Positions 27,365 through 36,082 of a stretch of DNA of 64,000 nt are shown piece by piece. The notes under the pieces are model-generated. The model was not told where the DNA came from. It did no database searches and saw only the letters and a program-made list of their open reading frames with translations. The position numbers and the translations under genes were made by a program. Position 1 is the first letter of the stretch; each line of letters starts with the position of its first letter. Source of the stretch: Flavobacterium ovatum (GTDB lineage: Bacteria; Bacteroidota; Bacteroidia; Flavobacteriales; Flavobacteriaceae); assembly GCF_040703125.1 (NCBI RefSeq), contig NZ_CP160035.1:3768001-3832000 (forward strand). Direction: 5' to 3'.

Positions 27365-28519
27365 ATGAAAGATACTAGCTTAACCAAAAACCAAAAGCAA
27401 GACCTTGTTAACCAAATAAAGCAAAGTAAAACCTTTAAAAATGCTCCTACAAGTAGTGCTTTACTACAGTATTTATTTGAGGCTACCGAAAATGAAACTT
27501 CACTTAAAGAAGCTACTATTGATATTGAGTTTTTTGGAGGTTCGCAAAACTCAGATAAAAACAATCCGCGTGTACGCGTGAATGTGTACAATTTGCGCAA
27601 GAAAATAGTAAGCTATTATGAGGATGAAGGCCGAGACGAAATCTATCATTTAATCATTGATAAAGGTCAATATCAAGTTCGATTTTATAAAAAAGAAACA
27701 GCGGTAAAACGTAAAATAAATTGGGCGGTGGCGATTCCTTATATAGGGTTGTTTCTTGCTCTTTTTATTTTAGTCCTAACAAAAATCCCAAATTCGAAAC
27801 CTGATTTATGGAAATCTTTTTTGGACAATAACACGATTACAAATTTGTTTATTGGTGACCATTTTGGAATCACAGGCAATACAATAACAAACGGTAAAGG
27901 TTGGACTAGAGATTTCAATATAAATAGTCAAAAAGAATTTTATCAGCTTATTGATAAATATCCTAATTTAAAAAATGAAATTACACCCTCTGATTATTCG
28001 TATAGCACCAAAATGGGCGTTTTGGCAACCCAACAAATGGAGCGTTTTTATCGAAATTACGATCACGATTTTACCATCCGTTTTACCACCCAAAGTTCGA
28101 TTGTAGAGATCAAGGAAGGGAACGCCATTTATGTGGGGCCAACGAAAAATAACAGCCCATTCATTCCGTTTTTTAATGAAGCGAATCCTTATTTCAAATT
28201 AAAAGAGGATGTTTTATACTTTTCCAGTCATCCTAGTTTGGAGAGCAAGCGGTTTGATTTGACTTCGCCCAAAGACACGGTAGAATATGCGATTGTTTCA
28301 AAATATCCCACAATAAACAACACGGAACATTTTGTGTTTTTCTCCCAACATGATATAGGTGTGAGTGCCACAGTGGAATATTTTACCAACCCTGAAAATA
28401 TGGAGGCGTTTTCGAACCGTTACCTCAAAGGCAAAAAACACTTTACAGCTGTTTTTAAAGTCAAAGGTCAAAACCGCACCAACACTAATATAAAACTAGA
28501 AATGGCCGTACCTTTTTAA
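27365..28519 (+). CDS. Putative membrane-anchored transcriptional regulator (paralogue 1)
   Basis: The 384-residue protein has three parts. Residues 1-110 form a soluble domain with LLQYLFEATENETSLKEATI, then NPRVRVNVYNLRKKIVSYY, then IIDKGQYQVRF. This resembles the N-terminal winged-helix-like domain found before TPR or cyclase modules in Acidobacteria and Proteobacteria (VRVEARRLRAKL and PKGTY motifs). One transmembrane helix spans about 119-139. Residues 145-384 form a domain of unknown function, predicted outside the membrane, with IGDHFGI, AIYVGPTKN and FVFFSQHDIGVSATV. I infer a one-component sensor regulator: cytoplasmic DNA-binding domain, periplasmic sensor. It is divergent from the GH2 operon and convergent with GH3. 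There is no phosphotransfer domain. Confidence 0.65.
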   Translation: MKDTSLTKNQKQDLVNQIKQSKTFKNAPTSSALLQYLFEATENETSLKEATIDIEFFGGSQNSDKNNPRVRVNVYNLRKKIVSYYEDEGRDEIYHLIIDKGQYQVRFYKKETAVKRKINWAVAIPYIGLFLALFILVLTKIPNSKPDLWKSFLDNNTITNLFIGDHFGITGNTITNGKGWTRDFNINSQKEFYQLIDKYPNLKNEITPSDYSYSTKMGVLATQQMERFYRNYDHDFTIRFTTQSSIVEIKEGNAIYVGPTKNNSPFIPFFNEANPYFKLKEDVLYFSSHPSLESKRFDLTSPKDTVEYAIVSKYPTINNTEHFVFFSQHDIGVSATVEYFTNPENMEAFSNRYLKGKKHFTAVFKVKGQNRTNTNIKLEMAVPF

Positions 28520-28537
28520 AGATACGACCATTTTTAT
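28505..28537. terminator. Bidirectional terminator, shared design with 32631-32665
   Basis: The stem ATGGCCGTA pairs with TACGACCAT (one G-T type mismatch), overlapping the stop of the regulator gene and followed by TTTTTATT. It lies between two convergent genes and should stop both. A near-identical hairpin follows the second regulator. Confidence 0.7.
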
Positions 28538-28555
28538 TAGTTTATTTTACTACTA

Positions 28556-31117
28556 TTATTTTCCTTTTGGATGAACACGGTAAGGCTTTGCATTTCCGGG
28601 AGGTATAATTTTGATGGATTCTATTTCCATTTCTGATGGCAGTATGAAGGCATTTAAAATTACTTCTTTACCGTACTCTGGTGGAATTGGAATTTTTATA
28701 GCCAAAGTTTGGAATTCAGTATTTTCTTTTTTCACTACGTAGGTATCAATTTCGTTTCCTAACATTGTTAACTTCAAAGTAGCTTCGTTTGTTTTTAATT
28801 TCATATTAACCTCAGCATCCCAAGTATTGACGTAAAAACCGGGATCTGTAAAAGTCATTTTAAATTCTATTCCGGAATCCTCTTTTTTAGATTTAGGATT
28901 TGCAGTTTGCAAGAAGCTTTTGTCGTCATAAATAGCATCCCAATTTTTGAATCTATTAGGGTCTTTTGCATTAAAATAGGCCGATTTATTGTCCACATTT
29001 ACTTCTGGAACAACACCAGCTTTTACTTTTACTTTTCCTTTAGCTAAAATCTTTTCAGAAGAATTACCCACCATGATTTCAAATTTCCCATCGCTTACTT
29101 CAAAACGTTTGTTGTCTACATTGTAATAATTAAAGGCTGCATAGGGTACATTTAAAGTTACATTTTTAGTTTCTCCTGCTTTAAGATGGATTCTCTCAAA
29201 TCCTTTTAAAGATTTTAATGGTGCTAGTTTATTTTTACTTAAATCTCTGATATACAGTTGTACAACTTCATCACCATCGATTTTTCCAGAATTGGTTACG
29301 CTTACAGTAACAGCAACGCTCTCATTGACAGCTAAAGTTGTTTTATCTAATTTTAGCTCTTTAATATCAAAAGACGTATAACTCAAACCATAACCAAATG
29401 GGTATAAAGGTTTGTTCTTGAAAAACATGTACGTACGTCCTTTTCTAAGATCGTAATCGTGTATGTTTGGCAAATCATTATCCGACTCATACCAAGTCGA
29501 GTTTAATTTTCCCCCCGGATTGTATTTTCCCCAAAGTACATTGGCAATTGCCGTTCCTTGCTCTTGACCGTTTGGCCACGCACAAATTATTCCGGGAACC
29601 TCTTTCTGAGAAGGACCAATCGTGGTAGCACCACTCGGAATCAAAATAACTACTGTATTTTTGTTTACTTTCAAAACGGCTTCAATCAATCTTTGTTGCG
29701 CACCAGGTAATGCCAAGGTTAAACGGTCTGTATTTTCGGTCGATGTTTTTTCGTCGTTTCCAACAAAAATTATAGCAACCTCAGATTTTTTGGCCGCTTC
29801 AACTGCTTCTTTGATTTTTGCTTCATCAAATGGTTCAATAATCCCACAACCTTCAGCATAATTAATTTGTGCAGTAGTGCTATTTTTTATTCCAGCCAAT
29901 GGACTGATTTTACTTTTAGGAAATCCAGAATAAATTCCCAACCAAGCTTGGTTTGCAAATGGTCCTAAAACTGCAATTGATTTTACATCTTTTTTAAGGG
30001 GTAAAATATTGTCATTTTTTAATAAAACGATGGCTTGCTCTGCTGCTTTGAGTGCCAATTTTTTATGCGTGTCGCTTTCTAAAACAGATTGCGGTATTTT
30101 TGAATATGGATTTAGTTCTGGTTTATCAAAATCACCGGTTAAAAAACGAAGTCTCAAAAGTCGAGCAACCGATACATCAAGTTCAGCCTCTGTAAGTAAG
30201 CCTTGCTCAATTGCAGGTTTTAAATTTTGTATCATTAGTGATGCCTTAGGTCGAAAACATTCCTGATCGGTACCTGATTTAATAGCCAAAGCGGATGCCT
30301 CAGGAAATGATTTAACATATTTCTGATTGTTGAACATACCCGAAGCCGCATTCCAATCGGCCACTACATAGCCTTTAAAGCCCCATTCATTTCTTAAAAC
30401 ATCGGTTAATAACCATTTGCTTCCAGAACTAGGAACTCCATTCAACCCATTTAGTGCTGACATAATTCCACCAGCTTCTTCATCGGCAATACAAGTTTTA
30501 TAGGCAGGCATATAGAATTCTCTCAAATCTTTTTCGCTGATATTAGATTGAATTCGCTCTCTGTTTTTCTCAACATTATTTGCAATAAAGTGTTTGACCG
30601 TAGTTACTGTTTTTAGGTATTTTTTGTCATTTCCTTGCATTCCTCTAATGTACATTCGAGCCATTTCGGACATTAAAAACGGATCTTCGCTATAACATTC
30701 TTCGTTGCGTCCCCATCTAGGATCTCTTCCTAAATTTACCGTTGGCGAAAACATCATCACTTCTTTTTGGCCATTATTTTTCAAGGCACGTGCTTCGTTT
30801 GAAATAGCGGTAGCCACATCAAACATCAAGTTTGGATTCCAAGTGGCACCCATGGCAATGTTTTGCGGAAAAGACGTGCAATTCCATGCAATAACACCGT
30901 GCAATGCTTCGCCATACCATATATAAGCAGGGATGCCCAATCGGTCTATAGCGGGAATATCAGAACTGCATTGACTAATTTTTTCTTCGAGAGTCATTTT
31001 GGATAATAAATCTTTGACTCTATCTTCAGTAGGAGCATTTGGATTTTTCCAAGTTTGCGCATTGCTTCCAGCAGAAAAGAGGAAAAGCGCAACAATAATT
31101 TTGCTTAGTTGATTCAT
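28556..31117 (-). CDS. GH3 beta-glycosidase
   Basis: The 853-residue protein has a signal peptide to about residue 20. The GH3 N-terminal barrel includes GIPAYIWYGEALHGV, KHFIANNVE and the nucleophile Asp at about 254 in GYVVADWNAA. The C-terminal domain includes VLLKNDNILPLKK and GNDEKTSTENTDR. A fibronectin-III-like domain follows (about 600-700), then an extra beta-rich module (about 730-850), probably carbohydrate-binding. Relatives are beta-xylosidases and beta-glucosidases; the sugar released here is unknown. It is a single-gene unit flanked by both regulator paralogues and divergent from the second across a 329-base gap. Confidence 0.9.
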   Translation of the reverse strand: MNQLSKIIVALFLFSAGSNAQTWKNPNAPTEDRVKDLLSKMTLEEKISQCSSDIPAIDRLGIPAYIWYGEALHGVIAWNCTSFPQNIAMGATWNPNLMFDVATAISNEARALKNNGQKEVMMFSPTVNLGRDPRWGRNEECYSEDPFLMSEMARMYIRGMQGNDKKYLKTVTTVKHFIANNVEKNRERIQSNISEKDLREFYMPAYKTCIADEEAGGIMSALNGLNGVPSSGSKWLLTDVLRNEWGFKGYVVADWNAASGMFNNQKYVKSFPEASALAIKSGTDQECFRPKASLMIQNLKPAIEQGLLTEAELDVSVARLLRLRFLTGDFDKPELNPYSKIPQSVLESDTHKKLALKAAEQAIVLLKNDNILPLKKDVKSIAVLGPFANQAWLGIYSGFPKSKISPLAGIKNSTTAQINYAEGCGIIEPFDEAKIKEAVEAAKKSEVAIIFVGNDEKTSTENTDRLTLALPGAQQRLIEAVLKVNKNTVVILIPSGATTIGPSQKEVPGIICAWPNGQEQGTAIANVLWGKYNPGGKLNSTWYESDNDLPNIHDYDLRKGRTYMFFKNKPLYPFGYGLSYTSFDIKELKLDKTTLAVNESVAVTVSVTNSGKIDGDEVVQLYIRDLSKNKLAPLKSLKGFERIHLKAGETKNVTLNVPYAAFNYYNVDNKRFEVSDGKFEIMVGNSSEKILAKGKVKVKAGVVPEVNVDNKSAYFNAKDPNRFKNWDAIYDDKSFLQTANPKSKKEDSGIEFKMTFTDPGFYVNTWDAEVNMKLKTNEATLKLTMLGNEIDTYVVKKENTEFQTLAIKIPIPPEYGKEVILNAFILPSEMEIESIKIIPPGNAKPYRVHPKGK

Positions 31118-31446
31118 AATTTATTTATGTGATTTTTTGATTGGTTTGTAATCTAGTCCGTTTAATTTGAAAGTTATTGCCTTTTAGCTACAACGCTAAA
31201 TTGTAAACTGATTAGACTATAATAGTTGAAATTCATGGTTGGTATGTTTTAGTTATTACACTACAAGGATAGTCGTTCCATTTTGAATGAATATCATAAA
31301 ACAACTCAAAAACTGTTGCAATCACTGTAACTTTAACCGTTAAAATGATAGCTTAAATCACTAATAAACACAGTGTTAATTCAAGTAACTACAGACTTTA
31401 AATTGTAGGCTTCCATTCTTTCTAAAAAAGCCTTATTTTTGACCTT
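31118..31446. promoter_or_regulatory. Divergent control region between GH3 and regulator 2
   Basis: This 329-base gap carries promoters for the GH3 (minus) and regulator 2 (plus). It contains the 14-mer AACTTTAACCGTTA at 31329-31342, inside a longer palindrome TTTAACcGTTAAA. A minus-strand TATCCTTG at 31264-31271 is a near match to the -7 consensus for GH3. TATTTTTG at 31434-31441 matches TAnnTTTG on the plus strand but is only five bases from the ATG of regulator 2, so it would give an almost leaderless mRNA. Confidence 0.5.
31326..31344. promoter_or_regulatory. Shared operator motif in front of regulator 2
   Basis: TGTAACTTTAACC (31326-31338) and the overlapping AACTTTAACCGTTA (31329-31342) are identical to sequences in the 27289-27333 operator. 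Neither motif was seen elsewhere when I read the other intergenic gaps. Here the two halves overlap as a compact palindrome rather than being three turns apart. Confidence 0.65.
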
Positions 31447-32622
31447 ATGATGTCCGAAAAAGAAAAAATAGCGATACAAGATGCCTTAGAGAAAATAGGA
31501 AAACATTCTTTGTTTGCTAATTCTTCCGTGTACACAAGGCTATTGAATTATTTGGTCGAAAAAGCACTTATTAATGAAGATGTTAAAGAGTTTACAATCG
31601 GTTTGGACCTTTTTTCTAAAAATTATAGTCTTGACAAAAATGATGGTACGGTTCGCTCGTATGTATATAATTTGCGAAAAAAATTAGATGAATTTTATTC
31701 GAAAGAAGGAGCTGATGAATCCATTATTTTTAAAATAAACAAAGGACAGTACAATTTAAATTTCATTAGTCAAGAAACATTTTCGAAACAAAAAAAAACA
31801 ACTAAAGCTACCGTTACCATTCCGCTTCAATACCTCAAAGTTATCGGACTTGCAATAATTATAATTGGAATAATAATAGGAGCAGGATTTTATTTCGCTA
31901 ATAAACCTGCCTCTCTTTGGGAGCTTTATTTTGACTCGACTGCAAAAAATTTAGTAGTAGTTTCGGATCAATATGTAGTGCATGAAAAACTGAGTGACGG
32001 TAGGGTTCATGGTGTAATTTACGCCAATATCAATAACGGAAATGAGTTTGTTGATTACACAACTACAACACCTATCAATAACCTACAAATGACGGATTAT
32101 ACTTTGATGTCCAAAATGGCACCTTATTGTATTAAATCTATTGCAGACTGGTTTTCGAATTATAACAGCGATTTTGATCTAAAGCTAGAAAGCGAGCTCA
32201 ATTATGATGATATTACTCAAAACAACATCTTGTTTATTGGACAGTTTAAAACAATGAACATGTCTAAGACCTTCTTTTTGAAAGACAGTAAAGCTTTCAA
32301 AATATTTAATGATGGTTTTGAATATAGCACCAACGGAAAGACCATTTTGTATGATACACAACAAGATAAAAGCAGCAAAAAAGAATATGCTATGGTTTCG
32401 TGTATTAGTTTGAGCAAAGGAAAAACGGCTCTGTATTTTGTGTCCAATAATGATATTGGTGTGATGGCTACGGTCAAGCAATTTACAGACAAAGAATATT
32501 TAGATGATTTTCAAAAACAGTTGGGAAATAAGGCCAACTATTTTAACGCCTTGTTTGAAGTTAGTGGATTACAACGTACCGATGTAAGTTGCAAAATGGT
32601 AGCGCTAGAAGTGATTAAGTAA
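31447..32622 (+). CDS. Putative membrane-anchored transcriptional regulator (paralogue 2)
   Basis: The 391-residue protein has the same layout as the gene at 27365. Residues 1-108 hold LLNYLVEKALINEDVKEFTI, DGTVRSYVYNLRKKLDEFY and KINKGQYNLNF. One transmembrane helix spans about 130-150. The C-terminal domain (about 155-391) has LVVVSDQYVVHEK, ILFIGQFKT and LYFVSNNDIGVMATVKQFT. The alignment to paralogue 1 is end to end but diverged, so the two probably sense different signals. The start is one of two adjacent ATGs. Divergent from GH3 and convergent with a sulfatase, it repeats the arrangement of paralogue 1. The role as a regulator is inference from domain type, position and the shared operator. 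Confidence 0.65.
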   Translation: MMSEKEKIAIQDALEKIGKHSLFANSSVYTRLLNYLVEKALINEDVKEFTIGLDLFSKNYSLDKNDGTVRSYVYNLRKKLDEFYSKEGADESIIFKINKGQYNLNFISQETFSKQKKTTKATVTIPLQYLKVIGLAIIIIGIIIGAGFYFANKPASLWELYFDSTAKNLVVVSDQYVVHEKLSDGRVHGVIYANINNGNEFVDYTTTTPINNLQMTDYTLMSKMAPYCIKSIADWFSNYNSDFDLKLESELNYDDITQNNILFIGQFKTMNMSKTFFLKDSKAFKIFNDGFEYSTNGKTILYDTQQDKSSKKEYAMVSCISLSKGKTALYFVSNNDIGVMATVKQFTDKEYLDDFQKQLGNKANYFNALFEVSGLQRTDVSCKMVALEVIK

Positions 32623-32630
32623 ACCTAGAA

Positions 32631-32665
32631 ATGGGCCGTACCTTTTGATGATACGACCATTTTTT
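32631..32665. terminator. Bidirectional terminator after regulator 2
   Basis: The stem ATGGGCCGTA pairs with TACGACCAT and is followed by TTTTTTAT. Its sequence nearly repeats the hairpin after regulator 1 (GCCGTACCTTTT/ATACGACCATTTTT), supporting common ancestry of the two regulator cassettes. It ends both the regulator and the convergent sulfatase operon. Confidence 0.7.
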
Positions 32666-32682
32666 ATAACTATAATACTACC

Positions 32683-34257
32683 CTACTTTCTAGCAATTAT
32701 CTCGTCCAATTTTTCAGCAACCCCTTTGTTGTTGTCCTTTTGATTTTTCATGTACCCTTTTAAGGCAATGGCTAATTTCTTGGCCACATCGCTGTATTTC
32801 GGGTCGTTGATAAAATTGGTTCTTTCATTTGGATCTGCTTGAATATCTAGCAACCACGGCACTTCTTTCTGAGTAGCTAATAGTTTGTATTGGCTCGTAA
32901 CCGCCCCGTAGAAACCTAATTTCACAAAAGTTACATCCGTCCAATTGGTTGGTTTTTCATTTAATAAAGGCACCAAATCTCTACCTTCGACTTTTGGACA
33001 ATCGACTCCTAATAAATCTAAGAAAGTTGGCATCCAGTCGGTAGTATTTCCTGCTTCATTTACCACTTTTCCTCTCGGAACAACTGGTGCTTTACCTTCG
33101 CTGCCTTGTGCGATGATAAACGGAATCTTGGATGATGCTTCGTGAAAAGTTCCTTTGTTTACGCGACCATGTTCTCCTAATAAATCCCCGTGATCGGAAG
33201 AGAACATGATAATTGTATTTTCGAAAACACCATCGTCTTTTAGTTTTTGAACAATACGTCCCACATTATCATCAATCAATTTCACCATTCCAAGGTATTG
33301 CTCGATTTCGCCTTTTAGTTTTGCTTGATTTTTGGTCTTTGCATCTGGTTTTTGCCATGACGGAAAATCAGGGTTTTCTTTTTCTACATATGCCATTTTG
33401 TAAGTAGCTGGCAATTGTGTAACTGTTCCCTTGTACATAGTATCATAGGGCGCACGCACAACGTCAGGCGTGTGTGGATCGGGAATACTTACCACCAAAT
33501 AGAATGGTTTATTTTTATTAGTATCAATAAATTCCAAAGCTCTGTCGGTCAAAAAATCGGTGGTGTGTTTGACGTTTTTAGACTTATTATCTTGAAATAA
33601 AGGTTGACCGTATTTATCATTTCCAATTAAAGTTACGTTTTTGCTTGCGAAATACGGATTGCCGTTGGCATCAATTCCTTTGTACTTATCGTGTCCGCCA
33701 TTGAACATAAACTTTTTATCTTGAAATCCGTAGGTATCGTTGGGTGCTCCTACTGGAAACGGTGACCACCATTCGTCATGGTCTTTGTCCCCTGATTCAT
33801 CACGACTCTCGGCCAAATGCCATTTACCCGCATAACCTGTCCTATAGCCCGCTTTGGATAAAACGTCTGCAATGGTAGTTACCTCTGGCTTTAGGTATTT
33901 CCCATCTCCGTTTTTGTTCGAATTATTCGGTATACCCAAGGTCACAGGATAAAGCCCCGTAAACATCGAGCTACGCGACGCCGAGCAAACGGGCGCACTA
34001 CAATACATTCGATTAAAAATAGTTCCGTTTTTGGCCAAAGCATCCAAGTTTGGTGTTTCGGCATAAGCTTTTTCGCCCCATAACAACGCTTGGTCTTTCC
34101 CTAATTGTTCTCTATAAGCACCCAAGGTTCTAAAGTTGTGTTCATCGGTAATAATCCAAATTAAGTTGGGCTTTTTATTGGATTGGGCTTGAGTTTTAAT
34201 GTTTGGCAACGAAATAGCCGTTGCCAGCAGTATTAGTTCAAAAAGATTAATTTTCAT
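32683..34257 (-). CDS. Family S1 sulfatase, last gene of the carrageenase operon
   Basis: The 524-residue protein has a signal peptide to about residue 24. Metal-binding ITDEHNFRTLGAY is near residue 36, the formylglycine motif CSASR has Cys at about 91, and GKWHLAESRDESG and SSDHGDLLGEHGR follow. Ala replaces Pro in the core motif. The SDHGDLLGEHG block resembles choline-sulfatase and iduronate-sulfatase-like groups more than the S1_19 type, and I do not assign a subfamily. It is 20 bases downstream of a GH82-like gene, so it probably works directly on products of the carrageenases. Confidence 0.92.
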   Translation of the reverse strand: MKINLFELILLATAISLPNIKTQAQSNKKPNLIWIITDEHNFRTLGAYREQLGKDQALLWGEKAYAETPNLDALAKNGTIFNRMYCSAPVCSASRSSMFTGLYPVTLGIPNNSNKNGDGKYLKPEVTTIADVLSKAGYRTGYAGKWHLAESRDESGDKDHDEWWSPFPVGAPNDTYGFQDKKFMFNGGHDKYKGIDANGNPYFASKNVTLIGNDKYGQPLFQDNKSKNVKHTTDFLTDRALEFIDTNKNKPFYLVVSIPDPHTPDVVRAPYDTMYKGTVTQLPATYKMAYVEKENPDFPSWQKPDAKTKNQAKLKGEIEQYLGMVKLIDDNVGRIVQKLKDDGVFENTIIMFSSDHGDLLGEHGRVNKGTFHEASSKIPFIIAQGSEGKAPVVPRGKVVNEAGNTTDWMPTFLDLLGVDCPKVEGRDLVPLLNEKPTNWTDVTFVKLGFYGAVTSQYKLLATQKEVPWLLDIQADPNERTNFINDPKYSDVAKKLAIALKGYMKNQKDNNKGVAEKLDEIIARK

Positions 34258-34277
34258 GTGGTTTGGTTGCGTTAAGC

Positions 34278-36035
34278 TTATTCTATTATTAGTTTTTTTA
34301 CTGTTTTTTGTCCTTCTAATGCAATGGAAACAAAATAGATTCCAGCACTCAAGTCGGAAACATTAATTTTGGATTCCAACGCATTACTTTGTACCGACTT
34401 CAATAAAGCCCCTAGAGTATTATAAATATTTATTTCACTATTAATTGGTGCCGTCACAGTCACTGAAGTTGAGGCAGGATTTGGAACTACCGAAATATTT
34501 TTATCTGAATTAAAATTTTCTGTTGATAAGTTCGAACAGTTATAGTTAAAACCAAAACTAAAATCATCTCCAAAAAGCATAGAAGGATATCCTTCAGCAC
34601 TATGTAAATTTACGCTACATGTTGCAATAGGATCTGTAAAACCTATTCCGCTAATATTGGTCATTTTTAAATAGAATTTCCCACCCAATGGATCCTCCCT
34701 AGTTCCAGTTGCGAGAATAGTTCCGTTTTCGAACTGTTGCTGTTGGGTCACATTATTAACAGAACGATGGCCTATAACAGCAATTGAAGGACCAATTTTT
34801 AACTTGGGATCATTATCATAAAGTGGTAAACTATTCAAAGGGCTTTGATCTCTATAAGATTGGGGATAAAACTGAAAATCACTTTCTAATTGCGCTGTAT
34901 TACTTTTATAAGTGGCTACCACATCATCAATTGTGATGTCTTTGTAGTACCCTTTTACATAATTGGGATCACTATCTAACAAATTAGATCCAATATCAGC
35001 ATCCAAGAATCCAGTAGGGGCATATACTGCAAAGGCAGAACCTATTGAACGAATGTTTTTTGCCACTACTCTACCGTTAATTCTAGTATGCGGCTGGAAC
35101 AATATTGCATTTCTCCCATCTTCTGATGTTATTGCTTCTGCATAAATATCATTTATAACACCTAAATTTTGGTCAATATTTGCTGGTAAAAGTGCAATTG
35201 TAGCACCAGATTCTAATCGTAAAGTAGAGCCACCTACTGCTCTCATATTTTTAAACGAAATATTTCTACAAGATTGTGCTTGGACTAAGCCATAACCTGG
35301 ATGAGCATTCAAAATTTCCAAATCTTTCAATTCGCCATTAAGTGGTGACCAACTCACACCCGTTGGAATATCATGCATGGCTGGACTACCATCAGAATTA
35401 AAAACTTGAGTTCCCGAATTAGTATAGAGTTCAATTGAATAATATCCATTAAAAGTTGGTGCGAATACTATTCCTGCTATTTTGGTTCCATTATCTACAA
35501 TTGAGAAATTAGAAACCGAAAAATCTTGAACCTGTGAAATTCCAAAAGCCTTAAAATTCCCCGTTGCTCCATCGGCATTTATACTAACTTTCTCATTGAC
35601 ACCACAATTACTACAACCCACTTTTACGTTCGAAATGATGTTTGTACTCCCATCATCAATAATTCTACCAAGATTAAAAATGGTAACTGATAAACCTGTA
35701 TTTCCATTTGAAAAAAAAGATTTTATGACTGCTCCTTTGTCAAATAATAAAAAAACATTCGATTTAAGATATACATTTTTAAACCTATAATCACCAGAAT
35801 TCACATAAACGGTTCCTCCTCCTGAATTGGCTGAAACCTCATCAATTAGTGATTGAAGTGCACTTGTTCGATCACTTTCAACATTAGTACCTGGAGACAA
35901 TGTTCTAGTAAAACCTGAAACTGTTCCTGTAAAAACGTATGGTACTAAAGGGGCTTGTGCCGAAACTACGGAGCAATTCCAAAGCAATAGAAACAACATC
36001 GTTGCTACTTGTGATTTAAAAAATTTATTTTTCAT
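34278..36035 (-). CDS. GH82-like (iota-carrageenase family) protein with T9SS sorting domain
   Basis: I start at ATG 36035; the longer frame begins with TTG. The protein is about 585 residues with a signal peptide, a parallel beta-helix and a C-terminal Por-type (T9SS) sorting domain in the last 80 residues (VVPNPASTSVTV to KKLIIE). GH82 text is recognisable: HPGYGLVQAQSCRNISFKNM, VGGSTLRLESG, ILFQPHTRINGRV and LKIGPSIAVIGH, parallel to the iota-carrageenase GYGLIQ, ALRMETD, FGPH and YIGPSLA blocks. The catalytic Glu is kept (about 285 in the TTG-start frame), but the Asp two residues later is Gly. The likely role is surface endo-cleavage of iota-type carrageenan, with possibly altered specificity. 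Confidence 0.75.
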   Translation of the reverse strand: MKNKFFKSQVATMLFLLLWNCSVVSAQAPLVPYVFTGTVSGFTRTLSPGTNVESDRTSALQSLIDEVSANSGGGTVYVNSGDYRFKNVYLKSNVFLLFDKGAVIKSFFSNGNTGLSVTIFNLGRIIDDGSTNIISNVKVGCSNCGVNEKVSINADGATGNFKAFGISQVQDFSVSNFSIVDNGTKIAGIVFAPTFNGYYSIELYTNSGTQVFNSDGSPAMHDIPTGVSWSPLNGELKDLEILNAHPGYGLVQAQSCRNISFKNMRAVGGSTLRLESGATIALLPANIDQNLGVINDIYAEAITSEDGRNAILFQPHTRINGRVVAKNIRSIGSAFAVYAPTGFLDADIGSNLLDSDPNYVKGYYKDITIDDVVATYKSNTAQLESDFQFYPQSYRDQSPLNSLPLYDNDPKLKIGPSIAVIGHRSVNNVTQQQQFENGTILATGTREDPLGGKFYLKMTNISGIGFTDPIATCSVNLHSAEGYPSMLFGDDFSFGFNYNCSNLSTENFNSDKNISVVPNPASTSVTVTAPINSEINIYNTLGALLKSVQSNALESKINVSDLSAGIYFVSIALEGQKTVKKLIIE

Positions 36036-36082
36036 AATCTTTTTTATTATGTAAGGTGAATTCAAGTCAATAAATAATTCTT

